The notes beneath the pieces are model-generated. The model was not told where the DNA came from. It searched no databases and saw only the letters and a program-made list of their open reading frames with translations. Below are positions 1-8,822 of a stretch of DNA of 64,000 nucleotides, in pieces (the first letter of the stretch is position 1; every line of letters begins with the position of its first letter). The stretch comes from Alphaproteobacteria bacterium. GTDB lineage: Bacteria; Pseudomonadota; Alphaproteobacteria; Micavibrionales; Micavibrionaceae. The position numbers and the translations under genes were made by a program. The stretch is taken from assembly GCA_016699735.1 (NCBI GenBank), contig CP065008.1:186001-250000 (forward strand). The letters run 5' to 3'.

Positions 1-2685
1 ATCAAGCAAACCGCGGATGAAGGTCTTGTAACACTCCACCCCTTCCTTGATATATTCTTCGCGGCTCTTGGTCGGAGTCTTGACGACGAAACCGCCCTTC
101 GCGCCCATCGGCACGATGACCGCGTTCTTGACCATCTGCGCCTTCATGAGACCCAGAACCTCGGTGCGGAAATCCTCATGCCGGTCGGACCAGCGTAAGC
201 CTCCGCGCGCGATCTTGTCCCCGCGCAGGTGAATGGCTTCCACACGCGGTGAATAAACGAATATCTCCATGAACGGCTTGGGATCAGGCAGATCGGGAAC
301 CAACGCGCTCTTGAGTTTAAGGGAGAGATAAGGTTTGCGCCCCTCTTCCGTCCCGCGCTGGTAATAATTCGTCCGCATGGTCGCCTCGACCAATGCCGAA
401 ACCTGCCGCAGAATCCGGTCCTGATCGCTGGATGTGACCTTTTCAAGCTCCGCCTCGATCTTCGCAGAACACGCCTCAGCCAGAGTTTTCGATTTCGAGC
501 CGTTGGCCGGATCATGATAAGCCTTGAAAAGATCAATCAACAGACGGCTGATCGACGCATTGTCCGTCAAGGCCTTCTGGATATAGGTGCGGCTGAAGGG
601 CGAGCGCACCTGCTGCATATAATGAACATAGGACCGCAGGATCGTAATCTCCCGCCAGTTCGCCCCCACGCGCAGGACAAGACGGTTCAGACCGTCGCTC
701 TCCATCTCGTTGTACCAGATTTTGGTAAAGGCCTTTTCGAACTGCTCCTTGACATCCTTGACCGCGATCTTGTCCTTGAATTCCGGCGTCTCCAGAAGGA
801 AATCGTGAATCCAGAGCGATTGCGCGCTGCCCGCAGGCGTAATCTCGAACGGCAGTTCGGCAATCACCCGCAATCCCATATTCTCAAGGATTGGCAGCAC
901 ATCGGAAAGCGTGATCGGTGAACCGGGGTGATAGACCTTAAGCCGCAGCTTGTCCTGCTCCGTCTCGTTCGGGCGGTAAAGATCAAGCACAATCCGCCCC
1001 TGCGCCAGCGCCTGCTCGATCTTCTCGATATCGAACACCGCCTGCCGCGCCCGGTGGTTTTCGGTATAGGCGACCGGAAAAGCCTCGCGGTACTTGATGG
1101 TCAGATCCGTAACCTTGGTATCGTCCTGATACTCCTCGGCAACAGCAAAAGCCAGCTTTTCCTGCCACGTCTCCCCGCACTCGCGCAGCATCTTCTCAAG
1201 CTGCTTGGCGTTGAATTTCGGCGGGCTTTTCTGGCTGACGTTAATCACATACATCACCCGCGCAAAGACAGAATCGTCGAGAGTCGTATAGAAATTCGCG
1301 CACGTCCCGTTCATCTGCTCTTCGAGGATTTTCTCCATATCCAGACGCAGCTTGGTGCCGAAACGGTCCCGCGGCACATAGACAAGACAGGAAATATAGC
1401 GACCGAACGGATCGCGCCGCAGGAACAGAGAAATCCTCTGCCGTTCCTGAAGGCGGATGATGTTCATGCAGATTTTCAGCAATTCGTCATTCTCGATCTG
1501 GAACAACTCGTCCCGAGGATATTTCTCAAGAATATGCCTCAGGGCGCGCCGGTCATGGCTGCCCTCCATCAATTTCGAAAGCTGAACCACATCCTCGACT
1601 TTATCCCGAAGGTAAGGCACATCGCGCACGCTGCGTGAATAGGTCACGGACGTAAACAGGCCGAGAAACAACCGTTCGCCCTTCACCCCGCCTTTCTCGT
1701 CATAGGTCTTGACCGCAATCGCATCCATCGGGACGCGGCGGTGGACCGTGGAGACGCGGTTGGTCTTGGATATCGACACGGGCGGCAGGCTGCGCCGCAG
1801 CTCCTGCAGATTGCGCGGCAATCCCTCATCGCTCTCGCTGATATAGGCCGGCTCGACATCGTCATGCAAAAGCCCGAGGCTCGACCCCTTGACTGTCTTG
1901 CTCTTGACCCCGTCCTTGCCATCCACGAACAGATATTCGCGGTAGCCCAGAAACGTGAAGTTATTGTCCGCCAGATAATCCAGAAACGCGCAGCACTTCT
2001 GGATTTCGCTGGCCGAATGCGGCGTGGTGGAAACCGACAACTCCGTCGAGGTCTCCTTCATTTTCTGCAGCATGGAGAGCCACTGCTTGTTCGCCGCCGT
2101 AATATCAATGAGAACCTTGTGCAGCCCCTGCTCCAGCGCCTTCGATTCCGCCTTGGAGAGAACCTTGTTGATCTGCACATGGACGTGCGATTGCCGCCCC
2201 TCGCCCTTCTTGCCGCCTTCCTTGATCCCCGTAAAACCCTTCTTTTCGTCGAACACCGGCACCGCGCTGGGATGAATCAGAATGTTGATGAGGTAGTCAT
2301 AGCGGTTGATCTCCGCCGCCGTGGAGTCCACCAGAAACGCCAGATCGTCGCACACGATATCCACGACCGTGCGGCGGTGCTCAAGCCCCGGCACCTCCGG
2401 GCAGTAAACCTTGATCTTTGTCTGCCCCGGTTTGCGCTCCCGCGCCATCGCCCAGTGGCTCTCCGCCATCTCGGCCAGAATCTGCGGCTCGAAGAACCCC
2501 AGATCGTCCGCGTCGATATCATGAAATAAAACCTCAAGCAGCTGCCTGAGGCCTTCGGGGGAATTCGCGGGCAGGAGCGCGAGAGCGTCCTTGAGTAAAT
2601 TCGCCGGAGTTTTAATCGGCCCGACAGTTTTAGACTCGGTTTTGGATTCAGCTTTAGGAGACTTGGCGGCGGCTTTTTTGGACAT
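1..2685 (-). CDS. gdhB: NAD-specific glutamate dehydrogenase, large 180-kDa type (partial, N-terminal 895 residues)
   Basis: Oxidatively deaminates glutamate to 2-oxoglutarate with NAD, feeding glutamate carbon into the TCA cycle. The reading frame is open from an ATG at 2685 to the window edge, so the C-terminal half is missing here. The N-terminus is a Lys/Ala-rich stretch, followed by the long regulatory region typical of this family. Near the window edge lies the catalytic-domain signature RGGLRWSDR followed by MVKNAVIVPMGAKGGF, which is diagnostic of the large bacterial NAD-GDH and not of the short hexameric enzymes. It is probably monocistronic on this side, because the next gene upstream lies about 185 bp away. 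The family assignment is firm; the symbol is less certain because naming varies between species. Confidence 0.95.
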   Translation of the reverse strand, partial: MSKKAAAKSPKAESKTESKTVGPIKTPANLLKDALALLPANSPEGLRQLLEVLFHDIDADDLGFFEPQILAEMAESHWAMARERKPGQTKIKVYCPEVPGLEHRRTVVDIVCDDLAFLVDSTAAEINRYDYLINILIHPSAVPVFDEKKGFTGIKEGGKKGEGRQSHVHVQINKVLSKAESKALEQGLHKVLIDITAANKQWLSMLQKMKETSTELSVSTTPHSASEIQKCCAFLDYLADNNFTFLGYREYLFVDGKDGVKSKTVKGSSLGLLHDDVEPAYISESDEGLPRNLQELRRSLPPVSISKTNRVSTVHRRVPMDAIAVKTYDEKGGVKGERLFLGLFTSVTYSRSVRDVPYLRDKVEDVVQLSKLMEGSHDRRALRHILEKYPRDELFQIENDELLKICMNIIRLQERQRISLFLRRDPFGRYISCLVYVPRDRFGTKLRLDMEKILEEQMNGTCANFYTTLDDSVFARVMYVINVSQKSPPKFNAKQLEKMLRECGETWQEKLAFAVAEEYQDDTKVTDLTIKYREAFPVAYTENHRARQAVFDIEKIEQALAQGRIVLDLYRPNETEQDKLRLKVYHPGSPITLSDVLPILENMGLRVIAELPFEITPAGSAQSLWIHDFLLETPEFKDKIAVKDVKEQFEKAFTKIWYNEMESDGLNRLVLRVGANWREITILRSYVHYMQQVRSPFSRTYIQKALTDNASISRLLIDLFKAYHDPANGSKSKTLAEACSAKIEAELEKVTSSDQDRILRQVSALVEATMRTNYYQRGTEEGRKPYLSLKLKSALVPDLPDPKPFMEIFVYSPRVEAIHLRGDKIARGGLRWSDRHEDFRTEVLGLMKAQMVKNAVIVPMGAKGGFVVKTPTKSREEYIKEGVECYKTFIRGLLD

Positions 2686-2869
2686 GATCACTCCGGAGCA
2701 CCCGATAGGTTTTTTCTGGCCGCATCATAGTGTTATCCCCCACCAAGGTCCAGCCCTTTTCAAGGGTTTTTCCCCTGCGGTGCAGCATGAGTCCTTCCCG
2801 AAGGTTTATATGGTGCGCCGCATAAGCCCTTCTACCCTCAAGATAGGGTACTAAACTGATATAATTGAT

Positions 2870-4057
2870 CTATTTCCCCTGGGCTATTGAAAATACGACT
2901 AGTGTGTCGTGACTAAAATGATCCTGCCATTTGGTGACGATGACAGCCAATCGATCTGACGTAGGAGCCCATGTTAACTCTTGTATTTGCCCGTCTATTT
3001 CCCATTGTTTTTGTAATCTGCCTGTCAGCAAATCTTTTATATAAACCGTTGAGCCGCTGATATGCGCCGTGTGAAGACCGTTTGGACTTGCAGCACCGGG
3101 GTCGGATGCATACTCAGGAGTTGGATAAGACTGCGACCCAGAAGATGGCGCAGCTTTTTGCCAACCTTGATCGAAGACTAGCAGGCTATCCGCTGTCACC
3201 GGCACAAACCGAAATGTGCCCATTTCCTCAAGAGTTCTTGTACCCCATGAGTGGACGACAGCCTCAGGATAATCTGCATCCAACAAATCGCAGAGATACT
3301 CGTTTGACAGAAAAGTGCCCTCTTTAGCAGGAATACATCGGATAACAAGCAGTCGATCGGACTGAAAACCTTTTGAATTGACTAGATTTAAAAGACCGTG
3401 AGTCTTTGTCGGAGGCACGAGAGTTTCAGTTAGTCCCGACTCAATAGAGACTCTCCCCAAGCCCACGTTTCCGCCATACGCACCATTTACCGCGCCGCCA
3501 ATCGAATAAACGACTTGTTTTCCATCGTGAGAAAAGATTGGCTCAGTTAAATAACCGTCACTTGGCTTTGCCAAAGTAATATACGACTTAGAAGCTCGAT
3601 CATAGATCCTGATGTCATTACCTTTGAGGGTAGATGCAAGCACTCGGTAGCGAGAAATCGGTGAAACCTGAGAGGAGTAGGCAATCTTGTTTCCATCGGG
3701 AGAAAAAACAGGTTCCCAACCCCAATCAATCGTCTCGACTTGCTGATTGGGTGACAAGATTACCACCTGCGGATCGGCATATCGCTCGTCTGCGTCAATT
3801 CGGGCTTGTTGGAGTTTTATCTCATCGTCTGAAATTGCTTCAGCCTCGTGACCGTCATAGGTGTGACGTTTACGAACGACAACAACACTAGAGCCATCAG
3901 GTGAGAGTTGTGGGTTATACAACTCCATTCCGCTCTCATACCAAGACCATTCGGGGGCATCAGGCGAAGGCGAATCTTGCCCTGGGGCAAATCCTGCAAA
4001 GAACAGCGTGGCCAGTATTCCGACGATACAAAAATAGTTTTTCAATCTATCACACAT
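2870..4057 (-). CDS. secreted TolB-like beta-propeller (PD40) protein
   Basis: Predicted 395-residue exported protein of unknown role. The N-terminus MCDRLKNYF followed by a hydrophobic core (IVGILATLFFAGFA) looks like a signal peptide, so I place the start at 4057; an in-frame ATG at 4099 would add 14 residues before it. The mature part carries repeated blades of the type LSPDGSSVVV, FSPDGNKIAY and FSHDGKQVVY, the PD40/WD40-like repeat seen in TolB and in DPP-IV-type propellers. No peptidase or other catalytic domain follows, so it is a stand-alone propeller. It lies directly beside the scrambled Rhs/gor duplication and its base composition is lower in GC than gor, which is compatible with accessory origin. 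Substrate or partner cannot be told. Confidence 0.75.
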   Translation of the reverse strand: MCDRLKNYFCIVGILATLFFAGFAPGQDSPSPDAPEWSWYESGMELYNPQLSPDGSSVVVVRKRHTYDGHEAEAISDDEIKLQQARIDADERYADPQVVILSPNQQVETIDWGWEPVFSPDGNKIAYSSQVSPISRYRVLASTLKGNDIRIYDRASKSYITLAKPSDGYLTEPIFSHDGKQVVYSIGGAVNGAYGGNVGLGRVSIESGLTETLVPPTKTHGLLNLVNSKGFQSDRLLVIRCIPAKEGTFLSNEYLCDLLDADYPEAVVHSWGTRTLEEMGTFRFVPVTADSLLVFDQGWQKAAPSSGSQSYPTPEYASDPGAASPNGLHTAHISGSTVYIKDLLTGRLQKQWEIDGQIQELTWAPTSDRLAVIVTKWQDHFSHDTLVVFSIAQGK

Positions 4058-4193
4058 GGTTGACTCTATCTTTGTGCAGATAAACAAATCAAGCTGCATA
4101 GTAAAAGATCAAGAACCGCAAAACCTGTAGACGCAAAGAACCAAAAAAGCCACGCACTCAATGATCCAAGCGCCTCGCCGTTCAGCCACGATT

Positions 4194-4340
4194 CCCCCAT
4201 TTCCCCATGTTCAAACCGGCTTGCGCTGTTTATCATGCCCCCATAATGCCATAAGCCTCAAACCGAAAGAAACAAAATGACCGCCTACGACTTCGACCTC
4301 TTCATCATCGGCAGCGGCTCCGGCGGCGGCCGCGCCGGAC
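4194..4340. repeat. 147-bp direct repeat, left copy (gor promoter and first codons)
   Basis: Matches 5383-5529 with four mismatches by my alignment (97% identity). It contains about 83 bp upstream of gor plus the first 64 bases of its coding sequence. The two differences inside the coding part are both silent (GAC/GAT and CTC/CTT). Beyond 4340 the copies diverge abruptly. A further 14-bp match, CGCCGTTCAGCCAC, lies just outside both copies (4176-4189 and 5314-5327). Confidence 0.95.
4277..4340 (+). pseudogene. truncated 5' fragment of gor (glutathione reductase)
   Basis: The first 21 codons of gor are present (start MTAYDFDLFIIGSGSGGG), identical in protein sequence to the intact gene at 5466, and then the homology stops. 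The frame runs on into unrelated sequence and ends at 4465. The fragment lacks the redox disulfide and everything after the first part of the FAD-binding motif, so it cannot be functional. It keeps the complete upstream region of gor, so it may still carry a promoter that reads into the downstream patch. Confidence 0.85.
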
Positions 4341-4493
4341 CGCGAGCGGGAAGCCACGCCCGAAGTGTTTCGCGGCAAGCTCAAAAAAGCCGATCTTGGC
4401 ATCACCGCGCCCGAGGCGCACTCACCGCAACCGCGTCGGCCCGGACACGGCAAAGGCTTGAATAAAACCGGGGGGCATGAACCCGATGCGTAA
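4338..4493 (+). pseudogene. possible C-terminal remnant of an unidentified protein
   Basis: Immediately after the truncated gor copy, the reading frame shifted by one relative to gor stays open for about 50 codons with coding-like composition (DREREATPEVFRGKLKKAD, later RPRRPGHGKGLNKTGG) and ends at TAA 4491-4493. There is no start codon of its own. The charged, Pro/Gly-rich tail resembles C-termini of mobilization or phage proteins, but I cannot assign it. It marks foreign or rearranged DNA between the two gor copies. Confidence 0.3.
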
Positions 4494-4535
4494 CCGCTAC
4501 TTTCAGAATATCTGTCCGCTATTTTTGTGTTTTTT

Positions 4536-4931
4536 TCAAATTTCCTTCATAGCTGTATCGATGCTACTTTTCAGAAGGAGATAGAAGCTTGGCAGGTCAT
4601 GGAAATAAAACCAGTATATTTGGCCAAACTCATCAATAACTACTCGTACCGCCCCCCCCAATACATTTATATCTATATTGCTAAAATCAGTTAATTTCAT
4701 TTGGATTCTTTGCTCATAGGTGGGCTGAGGCAACGGGTATCCTTTAAACGAGAATTGCTCGGGAGTTCCGTCTAACAACTGCAAAGGAACTACTACCCTT
4801 TCTAACTGCTCGGCTACTAAATCTTCTCCCTGCTTTTTAAGACCCTCCAGCAAGGAAGAAAATATTCTCTGATCAACGCCCGATAGTTTTATGCTTGGAG
4901 TGCATTCTGAGCGATTCTCTTTTTGTGACAT
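4536..4931 (-). CDS. small protein directly downstream of an Rhs fragment (candidate immunity protein)
   Basis: 131-residue soluble protein starting MSQKENRSEC at ATG 4931, preceded by TTAGGAATAGTC, which gives a usable ribosome binding site. No family is recognised. The C-terminal half (GGAVRVVIDEFGQIYWFYF) is rich in aromatic residues and beta-prone. It starts 8 bases after the stop of the Rhs-core fragment on the same strand, which is the position where immunity genes of polymorphic Rhs toxins are found. Base composition is AT-rich compared with gor. The immunity role is inferred from position only. Confidence 0.6.
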   Translation of the reverse strand: MSQKENRSECTPSIKLSGVDQRIFSSLLEGLKKQGEDLVAEQLERVVVPLQLLDGTPEQFSFKGYPLPQPTYEQRIQMKLTDFSNIDINVLGGAVRVVIDEFGQIYWFYFHDLPSFYLLLKSSIDTAMKEI

Positions 4932-4939
4932 GACTATTC

Positions 4940-5464
4940 CTAAGGCGATCCGGGTTTGTAAGGAAATTCTATCGGAATGCCAGCAGCATTTACGGCAACA
5001 AAATGAGGGCACTCATGATTCAGGCCGCCTTTTAGACCCATTAGATCGCTTGATATAAATCTGCCAATACCCGGGTTGTAGGTGCGATTCCAGTTGTAGA
5101 AGAGCGTGGTCTCGGAATCGTAGTACTGGCCGGGAAACCGGAGATTGACGGTCGCGCTCCCTGTCGGCGCTTCTTTGCCGAAAGCACCCGAATCCCATGT
5201 CCAGACTGTACTTCCCGCCGCATTCGTTCCATAGCGCGGCGTGGCCAGATGATCCGTGTGCAGAAAGGTGACGGTCTCTGTACCGCCCGACTTGTCGATT
5301 TGCGCCAGCGGCGCGCCGTTCAGCCACACATACTCGCGGATCAGGACGCCCGCATTGTCGTATTCGCCGTAAAGCTTGCCGCCCCCCATTTCCCCATGTT
5401 CAAACCGGCTTGCGCTGTTTATCATGCCCCCATAATGCCATAAGCCATAAACCGAAAGAAACAA
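4940..5464 (-). pseudogene. Rhs repeat-associated core fragment, truncated
   Basis: The frame encodes the end of the Rhs core: FLHTDHLATPR, then FPGQYYDSETTLFYNW and NPGIGRFISSDLMGL. These are the landmarks that precede the variable C-terminal toxin in Rhs/YD-repeat proteins. True Rhs homology starts around 5381; the portion from 5383 to 5464 is the reverse strand of the duplicated gor promoter and only by chance stays open (TTG start at 5464). The many upstream YD repeats and secretion modules are absent, and only about 25 residues follow the core, with no DPxG motif or toxin domain. It is a decayed cassette rather than a working toxin. Confidence 0.8.
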
Positions 5465-5529
5465 AATGACCGCCTACGATTTCGACCTTTTCATCATCGG
5501 CAGCGGCTCCGGCGGCGGCCGCGCCGGAC
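5383..5529. repeat. 147-bp direct repeat, right copy (promoter and start of intact gor)
   Basis: Partner of 4194-4340, offset by 1189 bp, four mismatches. This copy leads into the full gor gene. On its left it joins directly to the Rhs core fragment, which shows that the junction was made by recombination and not by gradual decay. Confidence 0.95.
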
Positions 5530-6848
5530 GCGTGGCGGCGGAGTACGGGAAAAAGGTCGCCTACGCCGAAAACCGCCATATCGGCGGCACCTGCGTCAAT
5601 CTCGGCTGCGTGCCGAAAAAAATCATGACCTACGCCGCCTCTTACGCTTCACACATCACGGATTCCGCCGGATACGGCTGGAGCATCGGCCCCTCCGCCC
5701 ATGACTGGAAAAAATATATCAAAGCGCAGCAGGGCGAAGTCGAATTCCTGAATACCATGATCAGCAAGGGCATCGAAACCGACGGCCAGCCCGTTTTTAA
5801 CGCCACCGCCAAAATCACCGGCCCGCACAGCGTGGAGGTCGGCGGAAAAACAATCACCGCCGAACGCATCCTGATCGCGACAGGCGCGAAGCCCCATATC
5901 CCCGACCTTCCGGGCGCGAAGGAATACGGCATCACCTCGGATGAGGTCTTCTCCCTGCCCGACCGCCCGCAGCGCCTCGTGGTATACGGCGCGGGCTACA
6001 TCGCGCTGGAGTTCGCGGGCATCTTCAACCAGCTCGGCTCAGAGGTGCATCTCGTCTTCCGCCGCGAGCAGATTTTGAACCCCGACTTCGACGGCGACGT
6101 CCGCGCCTTCCTGCAAAAGGAAATGGGCAAGAAGGGCGTCACGCTTCACCCGCAAACCACCGTGACGAAAGTTGAAAAAACCCCATCCGGTTTAAAAATC
6201 AGCCTCTCGGATGCAAACACAATAGAGGCCGACGCCATCCTGTTTGCCACAGGCCGCACGCCGAATATCGAACCGCTGGGTCTAAAAGAAATCGGCGTCG
6301 AACTGACGAAAGACGGCGCGGTCAAAGTGGGTAAGGACGACCGGACAAACATCCCCTCCATCTACGCCATCGGCGACGTCACGGGCCGCATCGCCCTCAC
6401 CCCCGTCGCGATTGCGGAGGGCCACGCGCTGGCCGACAGATTATACGGCGGAAAACAGCGCTATATCTCCTATGAAAATATCCCCTCCGCGATATTCTCA
6501 AATCCAACCGTCGGGCAGGTCGGACTCTCTGAGGAACGGGCGCAGAAAAAATTCCCCGGAAAAATCGACATCTACCGCGATGATTTCCTGAGCATGAAGA
6601 ACGCACTGGCGCAGCGCGACGAACGCACGCTGGTCAAGCTCATCGTCCACCGCGAAACGGATAAGGTTCTGGGCCTCCACATGGTCGGACAGGACGCGCC
6701 GGAAATCACGCAGGGCTTCGCCGTCGCCCTGATCGCGGGCGCCACCAAGGCCGATTTCGACCGCACCGTCGCCATCCACCCCACGGCGGCGGAGGAGCTG
6801 GTTCTTCTGAAAAAAAGCCAAGATAAAACAGCAGTAAAAACAAATTGA
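5466..6848 (+). CDS. gor: glutathione-disulfide reductase
   Basis: Reduces oxidised glutathione with NADPH, keeping the cytoplasmic thiol pool reduced. The 460-residue length matches the family. Visible landmarks are the N-terminal FAD-binding GSGSGGGRAGR, the redox-active pair in GGTCVNLGCVPKK (about residues 40-50), a second dinucleotide-binding GAGYIALEFAG, the FAD-contact IYAIGDVTG, and the C-terminal catalytic HPTAAEE. The CVNLGC spacing separates it from mercuric reductase and thioredoxin reductase. A duplicate of its first codons lies 1.2 kb upstream. The start is supported by that duplication, since both copies conserve ATG and leader. Confidence 0.96.
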   Translation: MTAYDFDLFIIGSGSGGGRAGRVAAEYGKKVAYAENRHIGGTCVNLGCVPKKIMTYAASYASHITDSAGYGWSIGPSAHDWKKYIKAQQGEVEFLNTMISKGIETDGQPVFNATAKITGPHSVEVGGKTITAERILIATGAKPHIPDLPGAKEYGITSDEVFSLPDRPQRLVVYGAGYIALEFAGIFNQLGSEVHLVFRREQILNPDFDGDVRAFLQKEMGKKGVTLHPQTTVTKVEKTPSGLKISLSDANTIEADAILFATGRTPNIEPLGLKEIGVELTKDGAVKVGKDDRTNIPSIYAIGDVTGRIALTPVAIAEGHALADRLYGGKQRYISYENIPSAIFSNPTVGQVGLSEERAQKKFPGKIDIYRDDFLSMKNALAQRDERTLVKLIVHRETDKVLGLHMVGQDAPEITQGFAVALIAGATKADFDRTVAIHPTAAEELVLLKKSQDKTAVKTN

Positions 6849-6908
6849 TTTCCGCAGAAATTATCCATTAAATACTGAAATTCAAGGATTTTCAGAAGTG
6901 ACCGGACC

Positions 6909-8813
6909 ATGACAAACCATGCGACCTCTTCATCCAACGAAGCAAAAGCCAAGGAAATATATGTGCTGGCTGTCGATTGCATCAAAAAACAGGATTTTGC
7001 TGGTGCCGAAAAGTATCTGACGGAATCCATGAGCATATTCCCCACCGCAGACGCAGCGCACAATCTGGGCACGCTGCGTTATATGCAAGGCAACATTAGC
7101 AAGGCAGTTGAGCTTTTTCATACTGCCATTCAGCTGAACCCGCACTACGATGCCGCTTACGCCAATCTGATGCGGATCATGCATCAGAAAGGCGACATGG
7201 CAAAAGCCATGGAATACAGCGCCCTCGCCATAACCGCAGCCCCTGAAAAAAAAGACCATAAAAAGGAATTCCTCAAAATATTGGCTCTGACGAAATTTGA
7301 ACTCAGCAGCCCCGACATCAAGCATCTGATTACACTCTGCTTCGAAGACGGTAGCCTGAATTACGATTATATCGGAAGAGCATGGTTTAGCCTCATGGTG
7401 ACAGATCATGAGTTGGCACCTTTTTACAGCCTGAAAAAAAACGAAGATTTTTCTTCTTTCGAAAGACAATTTCGCAAGAATACGGACAGAGAATTCCTTT
7501 TATCGCGCTATCTCACTCTCGGACTGGAGAACGTAATTGTTGGCGACCTGAGCTTTGAGAGACTTCTCACCCACATGAGGCATCTGCTTCTCAAAGACTA
7601 CATACAAGACAATCAGAGTCTATTCGGAATCCAGTTTTTGCCTTTTCTTGCGGCACTTTCTGTTTACTGCTTCTATACGGAATATCTTTTCGATGTCAGC
7701 GATGAAGAAAATGAACTTCTGGAAAAACTAAAAAATGAAGTAGCGCTTCAAGAGGACATTTCCGGAAATCCCTACCCTCTTTGCCTTCTCGCCTGTTACG
7801 AAAACATCTGGAAACACAAAGCATCCGCTGATTATCTAAAACAGCTGAAAGACTCTAAGGAACTACAAACTTTTGTATCATATCATTTGGCAGGCCCCCT
7901 GGAGGAACAAGAGATCAAGAAAGCGATCGTAAGCATCACCGAGGTAGAAACCGAGACCTCCAGGGAAGTACAGGAACAGTATGAAGAACTCCCTTATCCG
8001 CGCTGGCGTCACACTCCCGAAGCCTTGAGTCGCGAAGATACCGCACTGCTTCAAAAATACCTTCCCAAGGGAAAGACAAAACTTCTGATCGCTGGAACGG
8101 GAACGGGGCAGGAAGCCTCCTTTTATACCCAGGTACTCCCGGAGAGCGAGATTCTGGCGGTTGATCTGAGCAAATCAAGCCTCGCTTATGGCATACGCAA
8201 AACCGAGGAAATCGGCATCAAAAATATCACCTTCCGTCAGGCGGATATTCTGGGTCTGGGAAAAGTTCTGGCCCCCGATTCCTTTGACCTGATCGTCAGT
8301 TCAGGGGTTCTGCACCACATGAAAGTACCGGAAGACGGTTTGGCCGTGGTCACAAGCCTTCTGAAGCCGGACGGTGTCATGCATCTAGCCCTCTACAGCA
8401 AGCACGCCAGAAGGGCAATTATCAAGGCCCGCGAGATCATTGCAAAAAACGGAATCGGCGGCGACCACGAAAGCATGAAAGAGTTTCGCAGAAACGCCCT
8501 GAACTGGCTGCCGGAAGAGGATGTTGAATCACTCGTAAGGTTCCGGGATTATTATTTCCTGTCGGAATACAAGGATCTTATCTTCCATGTGATGGAACAT
8601 TGCTACGATATTCCCCAAATTTCAGAAATGCTTAGAAAAAACAATTTGGAATTCCTTGGGTTTAGAGACATAAATAACCTGCACCAGAACTACTCCAAAG
8701 CCTTCCCCGACGACCCGCAGCGGACAAACCTGGACAACTGGAACAAATTTGAGATCGCCAACCCGGATATTTTCCGCAGGATGTACCAGTTCTGGGTCAG
8801 GAAAAAGCCTTAG
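6909..8813 (+). CDS. TPR-repeat protein fused to a class I SAM-dependent methyltransferase
   Basis: 634 residues. The first 115 or so form about three tetratricopeptide repeats (for example AAHNLGTLRYMQGNISKAVE), a protein-binding scaffold. A helical middle of unknown type follows. Residues about 380-520 are a Rossmann methyltransferase: LLIAGTGTGQEASFYTQ is motif I, ILAVDLSKSSLAYG the acidic SAM-binding loop, and FDLIVSSGVLHHM motif IV. The linker just before it (YEELPYPRWRH) recurs in other TPR-methyltransferase fusions. The target is unknown; proteins of this design may modify small molecules, glycans or proteins. It follows gor by 60 bp on the same strand. Confidence 0.85.
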   Translation: MTNHATSSSNEAKAKEIYVLAVDCIKKQDFAGAEKYLTESMSIFPTADAAHNLGTLRYMQGNISKAVELFHTAIQLNPHYDAAYANLMRIMHQKGDMAKAMEYSALAITAAPEKKDHKKEFLKILALTKFELSSPDIKHLITLCFEDGSLNYDYIGRAWFSLMVTDHELAPFYSLKKNEDFSSFERQFRKNTDREFLLSRYLTLGLENVIVGDLSFERLLTHMRHLLLKDYIQDNQSLFGIQFLPFLAALSVYCFYTEYLFDVSDEENELLEKLKNEVALQEDISGNPYPLCLLACYENIWKHKASADYLKQLKDSKELQTFVSYHLAGPLEEQEIKKAIVSITEVETETSREVQEQYEELPYPRWRHTPEALSREDTALLQKYLPKGKTKLLIAGTGTGQEASFYTQVLPESEILAVDLSKSSLAYGIRKTEEIGIKNITFRQADILGLGKVLAPDSFDLIVSSGVLHHMKVPEDGLAVVTSLLKPDGVMHLALYSKHARRAIIKAREIIAKNGIGGDHESMKEFRRNALNWLPEEDVESLVRFRDYYFLSEYKDLIFHVMEHCYDIPQISEMLRKNNLEFLGFRDINNLHQNYSKAFPDDPQRTNLDNWNKFEIANPDIFRRMYQFWVRKKP

Positions 8814-8822
8814 AAAAAGCGT

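Noticed and set aside
928..2529. Long plus-strand open frames opposite the glutamate dehydrogenase gene
   Set aside because: They are the antisense of a strongly conserved coding region with no recognisable protein or ribosome site.
4211..4453. An 80-codon minus-strand frame across the left gor repeat
   Set aside because: It is antisense to the duplicated gor start and has low complexity (Gly/Ala/Arg); no ribosome site.
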